This document shows, in pieces, positions 1 to 8,116 of a stretch of DNA of 40,782 nucleotides (position 1 is its first letter; each line of letters begins with the position of its first letter). Position numbers and translations under genes: made by a program. The notes below the pieces were generated by a model. It searched no databases. It was not told where the DNA came from and saw only the letters and a program-made list of their open reading frames with translations. This DNA is from Planctomycetaceae bacterium (GTDB lineage Bacteria > Planctomycetota > UBA8742 > UBA2392 > JABWBM01): assembly GCA_013360495.1 (NCBI GenBank), contig JABWBM010000004.1, forward strand, positions 1 to 40,782. The letters run 5' to 3'.

Positions 1-2
1 AG

Positions 3-89
3 CGCGCGCTGGCTTGGTTCCGGCGTCTGGTCGACAATGGCTATCAGGGTTTTAGGCGCTACGTCCAACCGGCAACGATACGGGCGTAA
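3..89 (+). CDS. Possible 3' end of a truncated gene
   Basis: Frame 3 is open from the window edge to a TAA at 87-89 and gives 28 residues, RALAWFRRLVDNGYQGFRRY followed by VQPATIRA. It reads like an ordinary protein C-terminus. The start lies outside the window and no family can be recognised from so short a piece. Positions 90-284 hold nothing I can call. A frame-1 ORF at 37-249 overlaps this stretch but has no ribosome binding site and no recognisable protein. Confidence 0.3.
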   Translation, partial: RALAWFRRLVDNGYQGFRRYVQPATIRA

Positions 90-284
90 CTCCCTGAAAT
101 ATCGCGCGTTACGCTTTCCTCGGCACTTTCTGCTCGCGGTGAACCATCACGTCCTTGTGTACCCAAACCGTAATCTACACGCGGACGTGATGCGACTTGT
201 TCGCCGCTGGATGTACTTTCTCCTAAGTCCGGTATTCTTTCTCCCGTAGACCCGGAAAATATCCGGCCAAGACGGGAGACAATC

Positions 285-1229
285 ATGAACGCTCGCCACC
301 TTACAATTCCCAGTGCGCTCGCCGTTGCCGCCACCTGCGCGGGCATCATCAGCGCGGAAAGTTTCGGCGGTGACTTAAGTGATAGCGAAACGTCCGGAAA
401 CGCGTCAGCGCCAATCCTGATGCGATCAGGGGAAACGGCCGGCGCGGACGCGCCATCGGGCAGACTCATGCTGCGCGTGCCGGCGAAGGATGGGGCGGAT
501 TCAGAAAGCTCTCGCCCGCCGGTTGAAACCGGCAACCCGTCCGTCGAACCATCGGATCCTATGGACGAGGACGGCGAGGGTCCCTTCATTTTTGGAATCG
601 AAATAGTGGGACACAAGGTCGTCTTCAACCTGGACTTTTCCCTTTCGATGGGCGCTTCTCACGGAAGTTACGAGGATGCCGATGGCAATATCATTTCCAA
701 CGCATCCCGCCTCGACATCGTCAAGGCCGAAGCCATCAAGGCCATTAAAGCTTTCGATGACACCTTCTCTTTCGACCTTGTCTATCTTGCCGGCGGTGAA
801 CCGGCGGATATCTGTCAGCTTCCAAACAGCGATGCATGGCAGGGCGCACTGGTGCAATGCACAGGGGAAGCGCAAGCAGCCGCGATCGAGGAAATCAAAA
901 CACGGACAACCTGGCTTGGTACGCCGACCTATCGTTCGCTTGAAAGAGCCTGCCACGACTACAGCGATATCGACACACTCTTTGTGTTGAGCGATGGCGC
1001 GCCCTACCCCGCGACGCCGAAATTTCTTGGCGGCCGCAAGCACATGGCTGCATGCCTCGAAGATTTTCCGGGCTGGTTCAGCAGGTTTGAAGATGCCAAG
1101 TTCATCTGCATCTTCATCGGCGACCCGAATGCAAAAACGGTTGGCGCGATGGGGGGCGGCGCGGAAGCCGTTGAATTCATGGCCACGCTGGCCGCGAGCG
1201 TGTCACGCTCTGAATTCTTGGTGCGCTAG
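285..1229 (+). CDS. Secreted von Willebrand factor A (VWA) domain protein
   Basis: This is a 314-residue protein. ATG 285 follows GGGAG (274-278) at good spacing. The N-terminus has a signal-peptide-like stretch (residues 8-24, Ala-rich, ending near SAES), then a low-complexity Ser/Glu/Pro linker to about residue 100, then a VWA fold. All three metal-ion-dependent adhesion site elements are visible: DxSxS at D117/S119/S121, a Thr in LGTPTYRSL (T215) and the Asp of LSDGAP (D237). VWA domains bind protein ligands through a divalent metal. Here that would be outside the cytoplasmic membrane, with the ligand unknown. The following gene also encodes a secreted Ig-like repeat protein, so both may act at the cell surface, but this is only inferred from adjacency. 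Confidence 0.75.
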   Translation: MNARHLTIPSALAVAATCAGIISAESFGGDLSDSETSGNASAPILMRSGETAGADAPSGRLMLRVPAKDGADSESSRPPVETGNPSVEPSDPMDEDGEGPFIFGIEIVGHKVVFNLDFSLSMGASHGSYEDADGNIISNASRLDIVKAEAIKAIKAFDDTFSFDLVYLAGGEPADICQLPNSDAWQGALVQCTGEAQAAAIEEIKTRTTWLGTPTYRSLERACHDYSDIDTLFVLSDGAPYPATPKFLGGRKHMAACLEDFPGWFSRFEDAKFICIFIGDPNAKTVGAMGGGAEAVEFMATLAASVSRSEFLVR

Positions 1230-1409
1230 CGGCTCGAGCCGTCTTTATTGGTGGCCAGGCGCTTTGACGTTTCCGTTGGCAGCGAGGGAATCAACCCTGA
1301 AAGATAGCCGTCAACGACCACGTGTCGCATTCACGTATCGACAGGTGATCGAACGTTGTCCCGTACCAGGGCGCAGCGGTTCGCGTATTGCGCGAATCAA
1401 GGAGAATCC

Positions 1410-3338
1410 ATGTATCGATTTATCAACAGTGCTTCAAGGCTGGTATTGACAGTACTGCTCGCCACACCGCTCTTGGCCGATAACCCAATACGCATCACAC
1501 CCAATCCACTGCCAAATGGGAAAGAGAGCGCCGCATACGACCAGGAGTTAAGGTTCAGTCAGCCTGTCATCGAAGAGCCGTATTTCTCGCAGGGATACAC
1601 ATTCAAAAGTTTTTCGAACGCATCCATTGCCGACATAACCGCATACGATCCGGCGAATACGAGCGGCGTGCCATTCTCGGCTTCAGCCCTCGGACTTACC
1701 ATCACGCTCGAACCGGGAACGACGGGACGGGGGATAATTTCCGGCACACCCGCCGAGGGATGCGCCAATGCGCTTGGCGACGGTCCGACAACCTATGTTG
1801 TGTTCGTGTCGGTAAAATACGTCATTAATAAGCCCGGGGATTTGGTTGGACTGACGCTCTCAAACGTAAGCGATATCACGACCACCATCGAAGGTGGCGC
1901 CGCCTCCGAAAAGACGTGGCTTGAAGCAGCCGTCGAAGGCGAACCGTACAGCGCCGTGAATCTTCCCTATATCCCATCGTCGGGTGTCATCGCCGACAGC
2001 GCGGGGGGATTGCCCGATGGACTTGCGCTCAACACCGACGGCAGCATCGGTGGCACACCGCAGACCGGTTCCGCCGGCGAATACGTCATCACCATCCATT
2101 ATCACGAAACGATTCTGAGCGGTTTTGTACCGACAACCTATTACTACCCATCACTGACGCTCGCATTAAACGTTGTCAAGCCGCATGAGTTCGATACCGT
2201 CAATATTCCTGATGCAACAGAGCACCTAACCTATGAGCCGCTATCGCTCCAGCTCTCAGGCGGCACTGCGCCATACACCTTCGGCAACATTGACGGTCTC
2301 CCGCCGGGAATGATGATCGCCGCTGATGGAACCTTGAGCGGCACGCCATTCTGCGGCGGCGCAGAACATGGCGCTTACACCGCGACCTTCGATGTCACTG
2401 ACTCGACGACTCCCAGCCCGCTGACCACAATCTTCGTGTTCACGCTGAATGTCAGCGGGCCGGAGGTGACCATCGAAACGTCCGCGCTCCCCGTCGCCAC
2501 AGAGGGCGTCGCGTATATCACGCCACTGAAAATCTCCGGCGTCATCGCATCGTTGAGCATGGCCGCAACCGGCTTGCCCGCGGGCCTTCTCATCGGCAAG
2601 CATGGCGGGGTCTGGGCTATCATGGGCACCCCGAAATTGGGAACCGCCGGAGGATACGCGCTGGAAGTCACGGCCAACGAAACAGATCAGTATGCGTCTC
2701 ATTCCGTGAGTCGGACGTTCGCGTTCAACGTCGAAGGCGGCGCTTCCGGCGACTTGCGAATCCTGAACAATTATCTTCCCGACGGTCAGGAGGGCGAGGT
2801 TTACGGTCCCGTGACATTGAGCGCGACCGGTGGAGAATCGCCCTACAGGTTCGACGCGTCGGGTCTCCCCGAAGGCCTGAGACTCTTCGCATCCAGCGGC
2901 GTGATTGCCGGTAAACCTGCCGCGGGGAGCGCGGGCAACTCCGTAGTCGTGATCGCGACCACAGATGCCGCTGGTGATACTGCCTCCATCGCGCTGATGT
3001 TGTACGTCGCTCCGGCAGCCGCGACGGACGGCTCTTCAGAGACTTCGCTGGACGTTTTGAGCGCGGAACTCGTCGCCGACGCGCCCGCATCGTGCATGCT
3101 GACAGGAACGTCGGGTGTGCCGGCTCTGATGTTGCTCACAGTCTTGCTTTGGATCGGCGCAGGGCTCCATCGGGTCCGATGTGACGGCCCGCGTGTTGCG
3201 GCGCCGGGGAGTCGGGGCATGTTCGCGAAATATCGTAACCGACGGAGGTTTTACAGCTCAAGCATCGCCACGCGATGCGGACCCCAGGGCGGCAGTTCGA
3301 ACTCCGGGCCGTGGGCGATGAAACCCAAGCGTTCGTAG
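1410..3338 (+). CDS. Secreted He_PIG (putative Ig-like) repeat protein with C-terminal membrane anchor
   Basis: This is a 642-residue protein. ATG 1410 is chosen because AAGGAG (1399-1404) sits just upstream and the product then starts with a clean signal peptide (about residues 1-24, ending LLADN). About five repeats of the He_PIG type follow, recognisable by the recurring GLPxGL...G.I.GTP...AG.Y signature (for example GGLPDGLALNTDGSIGGTP and DGLPPGMMIAADGTLSGTP). These are cadherin/Ig-like surface modules. Near the C-terminus come a Cys, a hydrophobic helix (VPALMLLTVLLWIGAGL) and basic residues, which resembles a CTERM-type sorting tail. The last 35-45 residues after that helix are basic, repeat-free and run 88 bases into the convergent acetyltransferase gene. 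They look like read-through after loss of the original stop. Confidence 0.75.
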   Translation: MYRFINSASRLVLTVLLATPLLADNPIRITPNPLPNGKESAAYDQELRFSQPVIEEPYFSQGYTFKSFSNASIADITAYDPANTSGVPFSASALGLTITLEPGTTGRGIISGTPAEGCANALGDGPTTYVVFVSVKYVINKPGDLVGLTLSNVSDITTTIEGGAASEKTWLEAAVEGEPYSAVNLPYIPSSGVIADSAGGLPDGLALNTDGSIGGTPQTGSAGEYVITIHYHETILSGFVPTTYYYPSLTLALNVVKPHEFDTVNIPDATEHLTYEPLSLQLSGGTAPYTFGNIDGLPPGMMIAADGTLSGTPFCGGAEHGAYTATFDVTDSTTPSPLTTIFVFTLNVSGPEVTIETSALPVATEGVAYITPLKISGVIASLSMAATGLPAGLLIGKHGGVWAIMGTPKLGTAGGYALEVTANETDQYASHSVSRTFAFNVEGGASGDLRILNNYLPDGQEGEVYGPVTLSATGGESPYRFDASGLPEGLRLFASSGVIAGKPAAGSAGNSVVVIATTDAAGDTASIALMLYVAPAAATDGSSETSLDVLSAELVADAPASCMLTGTSGVPALMLLTVLLWIGAGLHRVRCDGPRVAAPGSRGMFAKYRNRRRFYSSSIATRCGPQGGSSNSGPWAMKPKRS

Positions 3339-3706
3339 AAGCCAAGCGCGCTCATGCGCGCGTTGCACCAGATGAGCTTCGCGCCGCGCTTTTTCTGGTC
3401 AGCGACCGTGAACTCGACGACGAGACGGCCGACACCTTTGCCCTGCACCTTCGGATCGGTGCCCATGGCGCGAAGCTGGCGCGCGGGAGCTATCGCGCTG
3501 TTCGGCGCGGCCTTGTCGATCATGGTGAGCGTGCAGACGACGCGGCCAGTTTCGTCAACTCCACCATAGTGAAGCGTCGAAGGATGCTCATCGCCCGGCA
3601 GAAAGCATTCCTCACGCGTCTTGCCGGCGCGGACGGTGAGCAAGCGGACGCTGATGGCTTCGTCGAGCGTGATCAAGCGGCAGATGATGGGCGATTCGCG
3701 GCTCAT
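3251..3706 (-). CDS. GNAT-family N-acetyltransferase
   Basis: This 151-residue protein should transfer an acetyl group from acetyl-CoA to an amine; the substrate is unknown. The acetyl-CoA pyrophosphate-binding motif A is clear (MGTDPKVQGKGVGRLVVEF, with QGKGVG at residues 88-93), followed by the usual C-terminal NARMSALGFYERLGF motif. I start at ATG 3706 (MSRESPII). The frame stays open upstream to 4015, but that extension translates an intergenic inverted-repeat cassette and has no acetyltransferase homology. No good ribosome binding site precedes 3706. The 3' end overlaps the convergent He_PIG gene by 88 bases. Confidence 0.85.
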   Translation of the reverse strand: MSRESPIICRLITLDEAISVRLLTVRAGKTREECFLPGDEHPSTLHYGGVDETGRVVCTLTMIDKAAPNSAIAPARQLRAMGTDPKVQGKGVGRLVVEFTVADQKKRGAKLIWCNARMSALGFYERLGFIAHGPEFELPPWGPHRVAMLEL

Positions 3707-3719
3707 AGGCGGCAGAAGA

Positions 3720-4007
3720 TTCACCACAGAGGCACAGAGTTCATAGAGGGAAAGACGAAATCCAAGGAACTTTTTACCACGGGGACCACGGGGATTCACG
3801 GGGAAAGAAAAGAGAAGATTGTCCGAAGATTTCGCAGACTTTGAGGCGAGAGCCGCCATCCAGTGAATGGTGGCGAAGCCGAAAAGCCACGCCGATGGGA
3901 AGATGAAAGAGCGAAACGCACTTGCTCGCACATAATCTGCGAACATCTGCGTTATCTGTAGATGGCTTTCTTTTCTTTCTCTGCTTGCTCTGTGCCTCTG
4001 TGGTGAA
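3720..4007. repeat. Intergenic cassette with perfect 20-bp terminal inverted repeats (type 1)
   Basis: TTCACCACAGAGGCACAGAG at 3720-3739 is the exact reverse complement of 3988-4007. Inside are short internal reiterations, CCACGGGGA twice then TTCACGGGGA (3777-3803) and ATCTGCGAACATCTGCG followed by TTATCTG (3935-3958). The cassette fills the gap between the histidine kinase and the acetyltransferase exactly and encodes nothing recognisable. Its spurious translations (TTEAQ..., ITQMFADYVRAS) belong to a class of junk peptides I know from many uncultured bacterial genomes, so the element is probably a mobile or replicating intergenic repeat. Confidence 0.8.
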
Positions 4008-4011
4008 TTCT

Positions 4012-4926
4012 TCAAGGTAGGACAAGCGTGAAGACCGCGCCGCCTTCGGGGTGGTTAGCGGCTTTGAGTTCGCCGCCGTGGGCTTCGGCGATGCGCTGAC
4101 AGAGGGCCAGACCGAGGCCGGTACCGCCCTTCTTGGTAGTGAAGAAGGGAGTAAAAATCTTGTCGCGGTTCTCGGGCGCGATGCCCGGGCCGCCGTCGCG
4201 CACTTCAATCACAGCCTTGCTGAGCGGTTGGCCCGGTTTCTCCGCGGTGCAGGGAATCGTGTACGCCCTTAGTAGCACTTCCTTGCCATCGGCCGAGGCT
4301 TCGACGGCGTTGCGAAGAAGATTCAGTACGAGGTGATGCAGAAGCTCCGGATCGGCGCGAAGGTTGTTCAAAGCGGGTGACACATCTGCCGCAATGGAGA
4401 CCTTGCGTTGCGTTGCCAATGGCTTGGCCATCTCGGCTGCTTCCGCCGTGAGCGCGCGGACATTCACGTCCTGCAATTTTGGTTCGACGGGGCGCGTGAA
4501 GCCGAGGATCGCCTCGACGATATGGTTGAGCCGCGCCACCGCGCCGCCGATTTTCTCGCATATCGCGAGCGAGCCTTCATTTCCGTGCACGTCTTTGCGT
4601 AGGAGATCGACATAGAGGGCGATCCCGCCAAGTGGATTGCGGATCTCGTGGGCGACTCCAGCGGCCATTTCGCCAAGGGCAGCGAGGCGTTCCTGCCGCG
4701 CGAGCAGGCGGTTCTTGTGCTCGATTTCTGCGGTGAGGTCGGCGACCTTTTTGAGCAAAGAGTCGTGACTAGCGGAGATGCGCGCGATGGCGCGGTCGTA
4801 TTCGGCGAGTAGCGCGGTGAACGCCTCGCGATCTTCGAGCCCGATGGGAGCGTTGCCTGCGCGCTGCGCCGGGGGCAGATCAGAGTCCGCTGCGTGAGGC
4901 GCATTGCTCGTGGTGGCGCGTTGCAT
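4012..4926 (-). CDS. Soluble two-component sensor histidine kinase
   Basis: This 304-residue kinase has an N-terminal coiled-coil region (about residues 30-80) and then a HisKA dimerisation domain with the phospho-acceptor in GVAHEIRNPL (H93). The HATPase_c domain follows, with an N-box (LVLNLLRNAVEAS, N202/N206), G1 box DGGPGI (244-249), F box (FTPFFTTKK) and G2 box GTGLGL (268-273). There is no membrane segment or PAS domain, so the signal is cytoplasmic. ATG 4926 is chosen over 4980 because it lies one base after the TAA of the flgN-like gene, which suggests translational coupling. No response regulator lies next to it. Coupling to a flagellar chaperone gene hints at a role in flagellar gene control, like FlrB/AtoS-type kinases. 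That is inference. Confidence 0.9.
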   Translation of the reverse strand: MQRATTSNAPHAADSDLPPAQRAGNAPIGLEDREAFTALLAEYDRAIARISASHDSLLKKVADLTAEIEHKNRLLARQERLAALGEMAAGVAHEIRNPLGGIALYVDLLRKDVHGNEGSLAICEKIGGAVARLNHIVEAILGFTRPVEPKLQDVNVRALTAEAAEMAKPLATQRKVSIAADVSPALNNLRADPELLHHLVLNLLRNAVEASADGKEVLLRAYTIPCTAEKPGQPLSKAVIEVRDGGPGIAPENRDKIFTPFFTTKKGGTGLGLALCQRIAEAHGGELKAANHPEGGAVFTLVLP

Positions 4927-4927
4927 G

Positions 4928-5398
4928 TTATGACTTCGAGCGCCGGTCAACGAAGCGTGGTTGGACCGTGTTACCCGCATAGGCGGCGTAGGCGCGGTTC
5001 ACCTGCGATTTCTGTTGAATGCGCTGCAGGCTTTCCTTGGTTTTGGCCATGGCGGCTTCGAGGGATTTGTGGGCTTCGTCCTCGAGGGAGATCAGTGTCT
5101 TGATGGTTTCCGAGAGCCGCGCGATCAGGGCGTCGACCTCGCTGCGGGCGTTCTCGGCAAGTTCCGCGCGCTCGTTGGGCCAGCGGTCTTTGAGCGGGCG
5201 TGCGCGCTCCTCGACGCGCATAACGTCGGCCATCAGGTTCTGCTTGCGGCCAACGAGGGCGAGGAGGTCGTCGGGGTCGCGGCTTTCATCACCGGTAAGC
5301 AGCGCGCGCTGCTCCTCGTTGATGGCGATCATGTCCTCGTACAGCTTGAGCTGTACTTGAAGATCGGCGCGAAAGTCGCTGATGTCTTGGTCGGTCAC
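4928..5398 (-). CDS. flgN: FlgN-like flagellar export chaperone
   Basis: This is a 156-residue, highly helical protein with the FlgN pattern: a long amphipathic N-terminal helix, a central RDPDDLLALVGRKQNLMADV segment (compare the LxxLxxRKQxLlxxl core of the family) and a C-terminal coiled coil ending in a disordered basic tail. FlgN chaperones keep the hook-filament junction proteins FlgK and FlgL export-competent in the cytoplasm. GTG 5398 is chosen because GGAG sits five bases upstream. The longer ORF start (TTG 5425) falls in a palindromic repeat with no Shine-Dalgarno. The gene is followed immediately by the histidine kinase (TAA-C-ATG). The family is weakly conserved, so the name rests on pattern only. 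Confidence 0.6.
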   Translation of the reverse strand: MTDQDISDFRADLQVQLKLYEDMIAINEEQRALLTGDESRDPDDLLALVGRKQNLMADVMRVEERARPLKDRWPNERAELAENARSEVDALIARLSETIKTLISLEDEAHKSLEAAMAKTKESLQRIQQKSQVNRAYAAYAGNTVQPRFVDRRSKS

Positions 5399-5426
5399 CG
5401 AGGCTCCACAGAAACCACCGCTCAAT

Positions 5427-5454
5427 CGTCATTCCCGCGGAGGCGGGAATCCAG
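5427..5454. repeat. CGTCATTCCCGC-type palindromic repeat, single half-unit
   Basis: CGTCATTCCCGC then GGAG then GCGGGAATCCAG: an 8-bp stem (ATTCCCGC/GCGGGAAT) around a short loop. It is the single-hairpin form of the two-hairpin cassettes at 14004, 32083 and 36415. It lies just upstream of the flgN-like gene, inside the roughly 415-base gene-free stretch 5399-5813. Confidence 0.85.
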
Positions 5455-5537
5455 TCCTTGTTTGACTATCCCAAACCCTTGGAGGTGCGGGAGTATAACA
5501 TTAGGGGCGCACTTTCGAGCCTGATTTTCGGCGAAGA

Positions 5538-5795
5538 ATTTTCACCGCAAAGGCTCAGAGAACGCAAAGAAGAAAGATTTTTAGCCGCGGATGAACGCAA
5601 ATAAACCCGCCTTCGCTAAAGCTACGGCGGGCAAGCGCGGATAAGAAAATTCATCACGAAATTTCGAAAAAATGAAAGCACGAAAGGAGCCATGATGATG
5701 CAACTTCAGCATTATCCTGCCTTTTTCGTGGTTTCCCCATTTCGCGTTTTCATAGTTCTCTTTATCCGCGTTCTTTGCGCTTTTGCGGTGAAAAT
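5538..5795. repeat. Intergenic cassette with nested inverted repeats (type 2)
   Basis: The outer arms are ATTTTCACCGCAAA (5538-5551) and its reverse complement (5782-5795). Nested inside them are CGCGGATAA (5636-5644) against TTATCCGCG (5762-5770), and a GAAAGCACGAAA-like segment facing TTTCGTGGTTTC. A separate hairpin with CCCGCC/GGCGGG arms sits at 5606-5631. The style matches the cassette at 3720-4007 (short reiterated words, terminal inversion, no coding), but the sequence differs. It fills most of the 5399-5813 gap between the flgN-like gene and the DedA gene, and no gene is visible there. Confidence 0.75.
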
Positions 5796-5813
5796 CACAA
5801 AGGACGAAAGGAT

Positions 5814-6602
5814 TTATCGCGCGCCGGCTTTGGTGTCGCCGGTGACAGTTTCGGAGATCGTCACGGATCCGGCGATCGCCGCGGAAGTGACGCCGGTGAC
5901 TGAGATGTTGGCGAGCGCAGCATCAGCTTCCTTGGGCTTGCGGCGGTGGCGTACATAAACAATGAGAGCCACTACGCCGATCACCACGGCCGCGAGAAAT
6001 CCCACCGAGGTATTGGCGATCCAGTTCTTGAGTTCGTCTTGATAGTTGCTGCCGATGGCGCCAAGCGTGAGCCAAACTGGAACGCTGACCAGCGCGCCGA
6101 GAAAATCCCAAAACAGAAAGCGCAGGAGCGGCATACGCACAGTGCCGGCGGTAAAGAACGTGACGAAGCGCACGCCTGCCACCTGACGCCCGAGGAAGAC
6201 GGTGCCGCCGCCAAAGCGCTGGAACCAGCCCTGAACTTTTTCGAGGCGTTTGTCGGTCAGCAGCCGCTTGAAGAGTTTGACGCGCTCGCGGATTGGGAGG
6301 CCGAACTTCTTGCCGAGCCACCAGCAGCAGGCATCGCCGATCAGGATGGCGGAGGTGACATAAAGGAAGGCGTAGAGAAAGTCGCCAAGAATGAACGTCA
6401 TGTGGTTGGGGTGGCTGCCAAAGAAGCCCGACTGGAAGGTGAGGAATCCGGTGAGTGTGAGCGGGATATCCTCGGGGAGCGGTGCGCCAATGCCCGACGC
6501 GAAAAGCACGACCCAGATCAACGACCAGACGGGAGTCGAACCATCGGCGCCGGCCCACTGAACGGCCTGTTCGAAATAGGTGAATGCATCAAGCAGGGGC
6601 AC
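5814..6602 (-). CDS. DedA/VTT-domain (SNARE-associated) membrane protein
   Basis: This 262-residue integral membrane protein belongs to the DedA superfamily of half-transporters implicated in lipid carrier recycling and membrane homeostasis. The family signature is visible: an N-terminal SGIGAPLPEDIPLTLTGFL helix hairpin, a G-D-x-x-x-W segment (LIGDACCWWLGKKFG), then F.GRQVAGVRFVTFFTAGTVRMP, where DedA proteins carry the conserved R and G residues, and a final pair of helices. GTG 6602 follows a GGGA at suitable spacing and gives the normal N-terminus. The C-terminal 40 residues are a variable cytoplasmic tail. The gene lies 98 bases downstream of dnaA on the same strand. Confidence 0.88.
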   Translation of the reverse strand: MPLLDAFTYFEQAVQWAGADGSTPVWSLIWVVLFASGIGAPLPEDIPLTLTGFLTFQSGFFGSHPNHMTFILGDFLYAFLYVTSAILIGDACCWWLGKKFGLPIRERVKLFKRLLTDKRLEKVQGWFQRFGGGTVFLGRQVAGVRFVTFFTAGTVRMPLLRFLFWDFLGALVSVPVWLTLGAIGSNYQDELKNWIANTSVGFLAAVVIGVVALIVYVRHRRKPKEADAALANISVTGVTSAAIAGSVTISETVTGDTKAGAR

Positions 6603-6700
6603 GCTCTATCCCGCATTAAGGTGTTGTCGGTCGCACGGAGTCCCCGCGAGTTTAGAGGCTCGGGAGTCATTGGCAACGGAGAAATGGAGAATCGTGGCTG

Positions 6701-8116
6701 TTACGCCGTTTCGGGGGCGTTGAGTTGGCGCGAAAGGCGGTTGACCGTCGCCTTCAACTCAGGGTCTTCTTCGATGGCGCTCGTAATTTTTTGTTCGGCG
6801 AAGACGACCGTCGTGTGATTCTTGCCGCCGAAAAAGCGGCCGATTTCCTTCAATGAATGCTGGGTAAGCTGCCGCGCGAGATACATGCAGACCTGGCGCG
6901 CGATGGCGATATTGCGCTTGCGCACACGGCCATGAAGTTGTTCCGACGTGACGCCGAAGTGCGCGATCACCACGTTTTCGATGTCGCTCAGTTCGACAAG
7001 CCGCCGGCGGTGGGCGAGGAAGTCGGTGAGCGCCTGCTGCACCAGCGGGAGCGAAAGTTTGTCGCCGGTCATGGCGGCGAGCGCCGAAAGTTGGGTCAGG
7101 TAGCCTTCCAGTTCGCGAATGTTGCAGTCGAGCTTCTCGGCGAGGAAGGAGACCACGCCGTCGGGGAAACGTTCCCGGTGGGGGCCGAGTTTCGACTTGA
7201 TCAGCGCGAGTCGCGTGTCGAACTGCGGTGTGTTGAGTTGCGCTACCATGCCTTGGACGAAGCGCGATTGCAGCGATTGCTTAAACTCCTCGAGCTCCTT
7301 CGGATGCAGGTCGGAGGCAAGCACGATCTGCTTGCCTTGTGTTTCGAGGGCGGCGAGCGTGTGCAGCAGTTCTTCCTGCGACTTCTCCTTGCCGCGCAGG
7401 AAGTGGATGTCGTCGACGATCAGCACGTCGAGGTTGCGAAAGCGCGCGCGGAACTGTTCGATGGCGTTGCTGGTGAGCGCCTGCACGTACTGATTGACGA
7501 AGTATTCCGCCGACACATAGAGTGTGTGCAGGTTCTCGTGGCGCTGGAGCAGCGCGTTGGCGATACCCTGCAGCAGGTGAGTCTTGCCGAGGCCGCAGCC
7601 GCCGTAGATGAACATCGGGTTGTAGGTGCGTCCGGGGCGCGTCGCGACTTCGACCGCGCAGTTGAAGGCGAGCTTGTTGCTCGGGCCGACGACAAAATTG
7701 TCGAGGCGGTAGCGCGGATTGAGATTGAAGACTTGCGCGTTCAAGCGGCGGCGTGGTATCGGCTCGCGGCGCGGAGTGGTGCGTGGCGCTTCCGGCGCGG
7801 GATCAACCGGGCGTTCGTCGCGGTTCGCGCGCTCGCGCTCGCGAAGGCGGCGGAAGAGGTGGCCGTTGATGCTGAACTTGAGCGTCGCAGGCCGGTAACC
7901 CTGCACGCGCTCGATGCTCGCCATGATGTCGTTCGCGAAACGATCCTCGACGAAGTCGGCGATGGTGAGGTTCGGCACGCCGATCTCGGCGATGTCAGGG
8001 TTGAGCTGAACGATCAGCGTGTTCTTGAGATAGAGGTGGAAGTTCTGCTCGCCAATGGTGCGCTCAAGCTCCGCTTGAACCTTCTCCCAGGCTTCCTTGA
8101 CGACTGCGTGAGTCAC
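6701..8116 (-). CDS. dnaA: Chromosomal replication initiator DnaA
   Basis: This 471-residue protein has all four DnaA domains. Domain I starts AWEKVQAELERTIGEQNF. A basic, Pro-rich linker follows. The AAA+ ATPase has Walker A GGCGLGKTH (residues 172-180) and Walker B VLIVDDIHFL (231-240). Domain IV ends with the DNA-binding signature IGRFFGGKNHTTVVFAEQKI (GGKNHTT at 430-436). GTG 8116 is chosen: AGGGG lies five bases upstream and the product then begins at the normal domain I start. The open frame continues to 8266, but that part has no homology. DnaA binds ATP and DnaA boxes to open oriC. Here dnaN, recF and gyrB are absent and I see no cluster of TTATCCACA-like boxes, so this is probably not the origin. 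Confidence 0.95.
   Translation of the reverse strand: MTHAVVKEAWEKVQAELERTIGEQNFHLYLKNTLIVQLNPDIAEIGVPNLTIADFVEDRFANDIMASIERVQGYRPATLKFSINGHLFRRLRERERANRDERPVDPAPEAPRTTPRREPIPRRRLNAQVFNLNPRYRLDNFVVGPSNKLAFNCAVEVATRPGRTYNPMFIYGGCGLGKTHLLQGIANALLQRHENLHTLYVSAEYFVNQYVQALTSNAIEQFRARFRNLDVLIVDDIHFLRGKEKSQEELLHTLAALETQGKQIVLASDLHPKELEEFKQSLQSRFVQGMVAQLNTPQFDTRLALIKSKLGPHRERFPDGVVSFLAEKLDCNIRELEGYLTQLSALAAMTGDKLSLPLVQQALTDFLAHRRRLVELSDIENVVIAHFGVTSEQLHGRVRKRNIAIARQVCMYLARQLTQHSLKEIGRFFGGKNHTTVVFAEQKITSAIEEDPELKATVNRLSRQLNAPETA

Noticed and set aside
37-249. 70-residue ORF before the VWA gene
   Set aside because: It has no ribosome binding site or recognisable sequence. Another frame (3-89) better resembles a gene tail.
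3707-4015. N-terminal extension of the acetyltransferase frame (about 103 residues)
   Set aside because: It translates the inverted-repeat cassette 3720-4007. The acetyltransferase domain starts at 3706.
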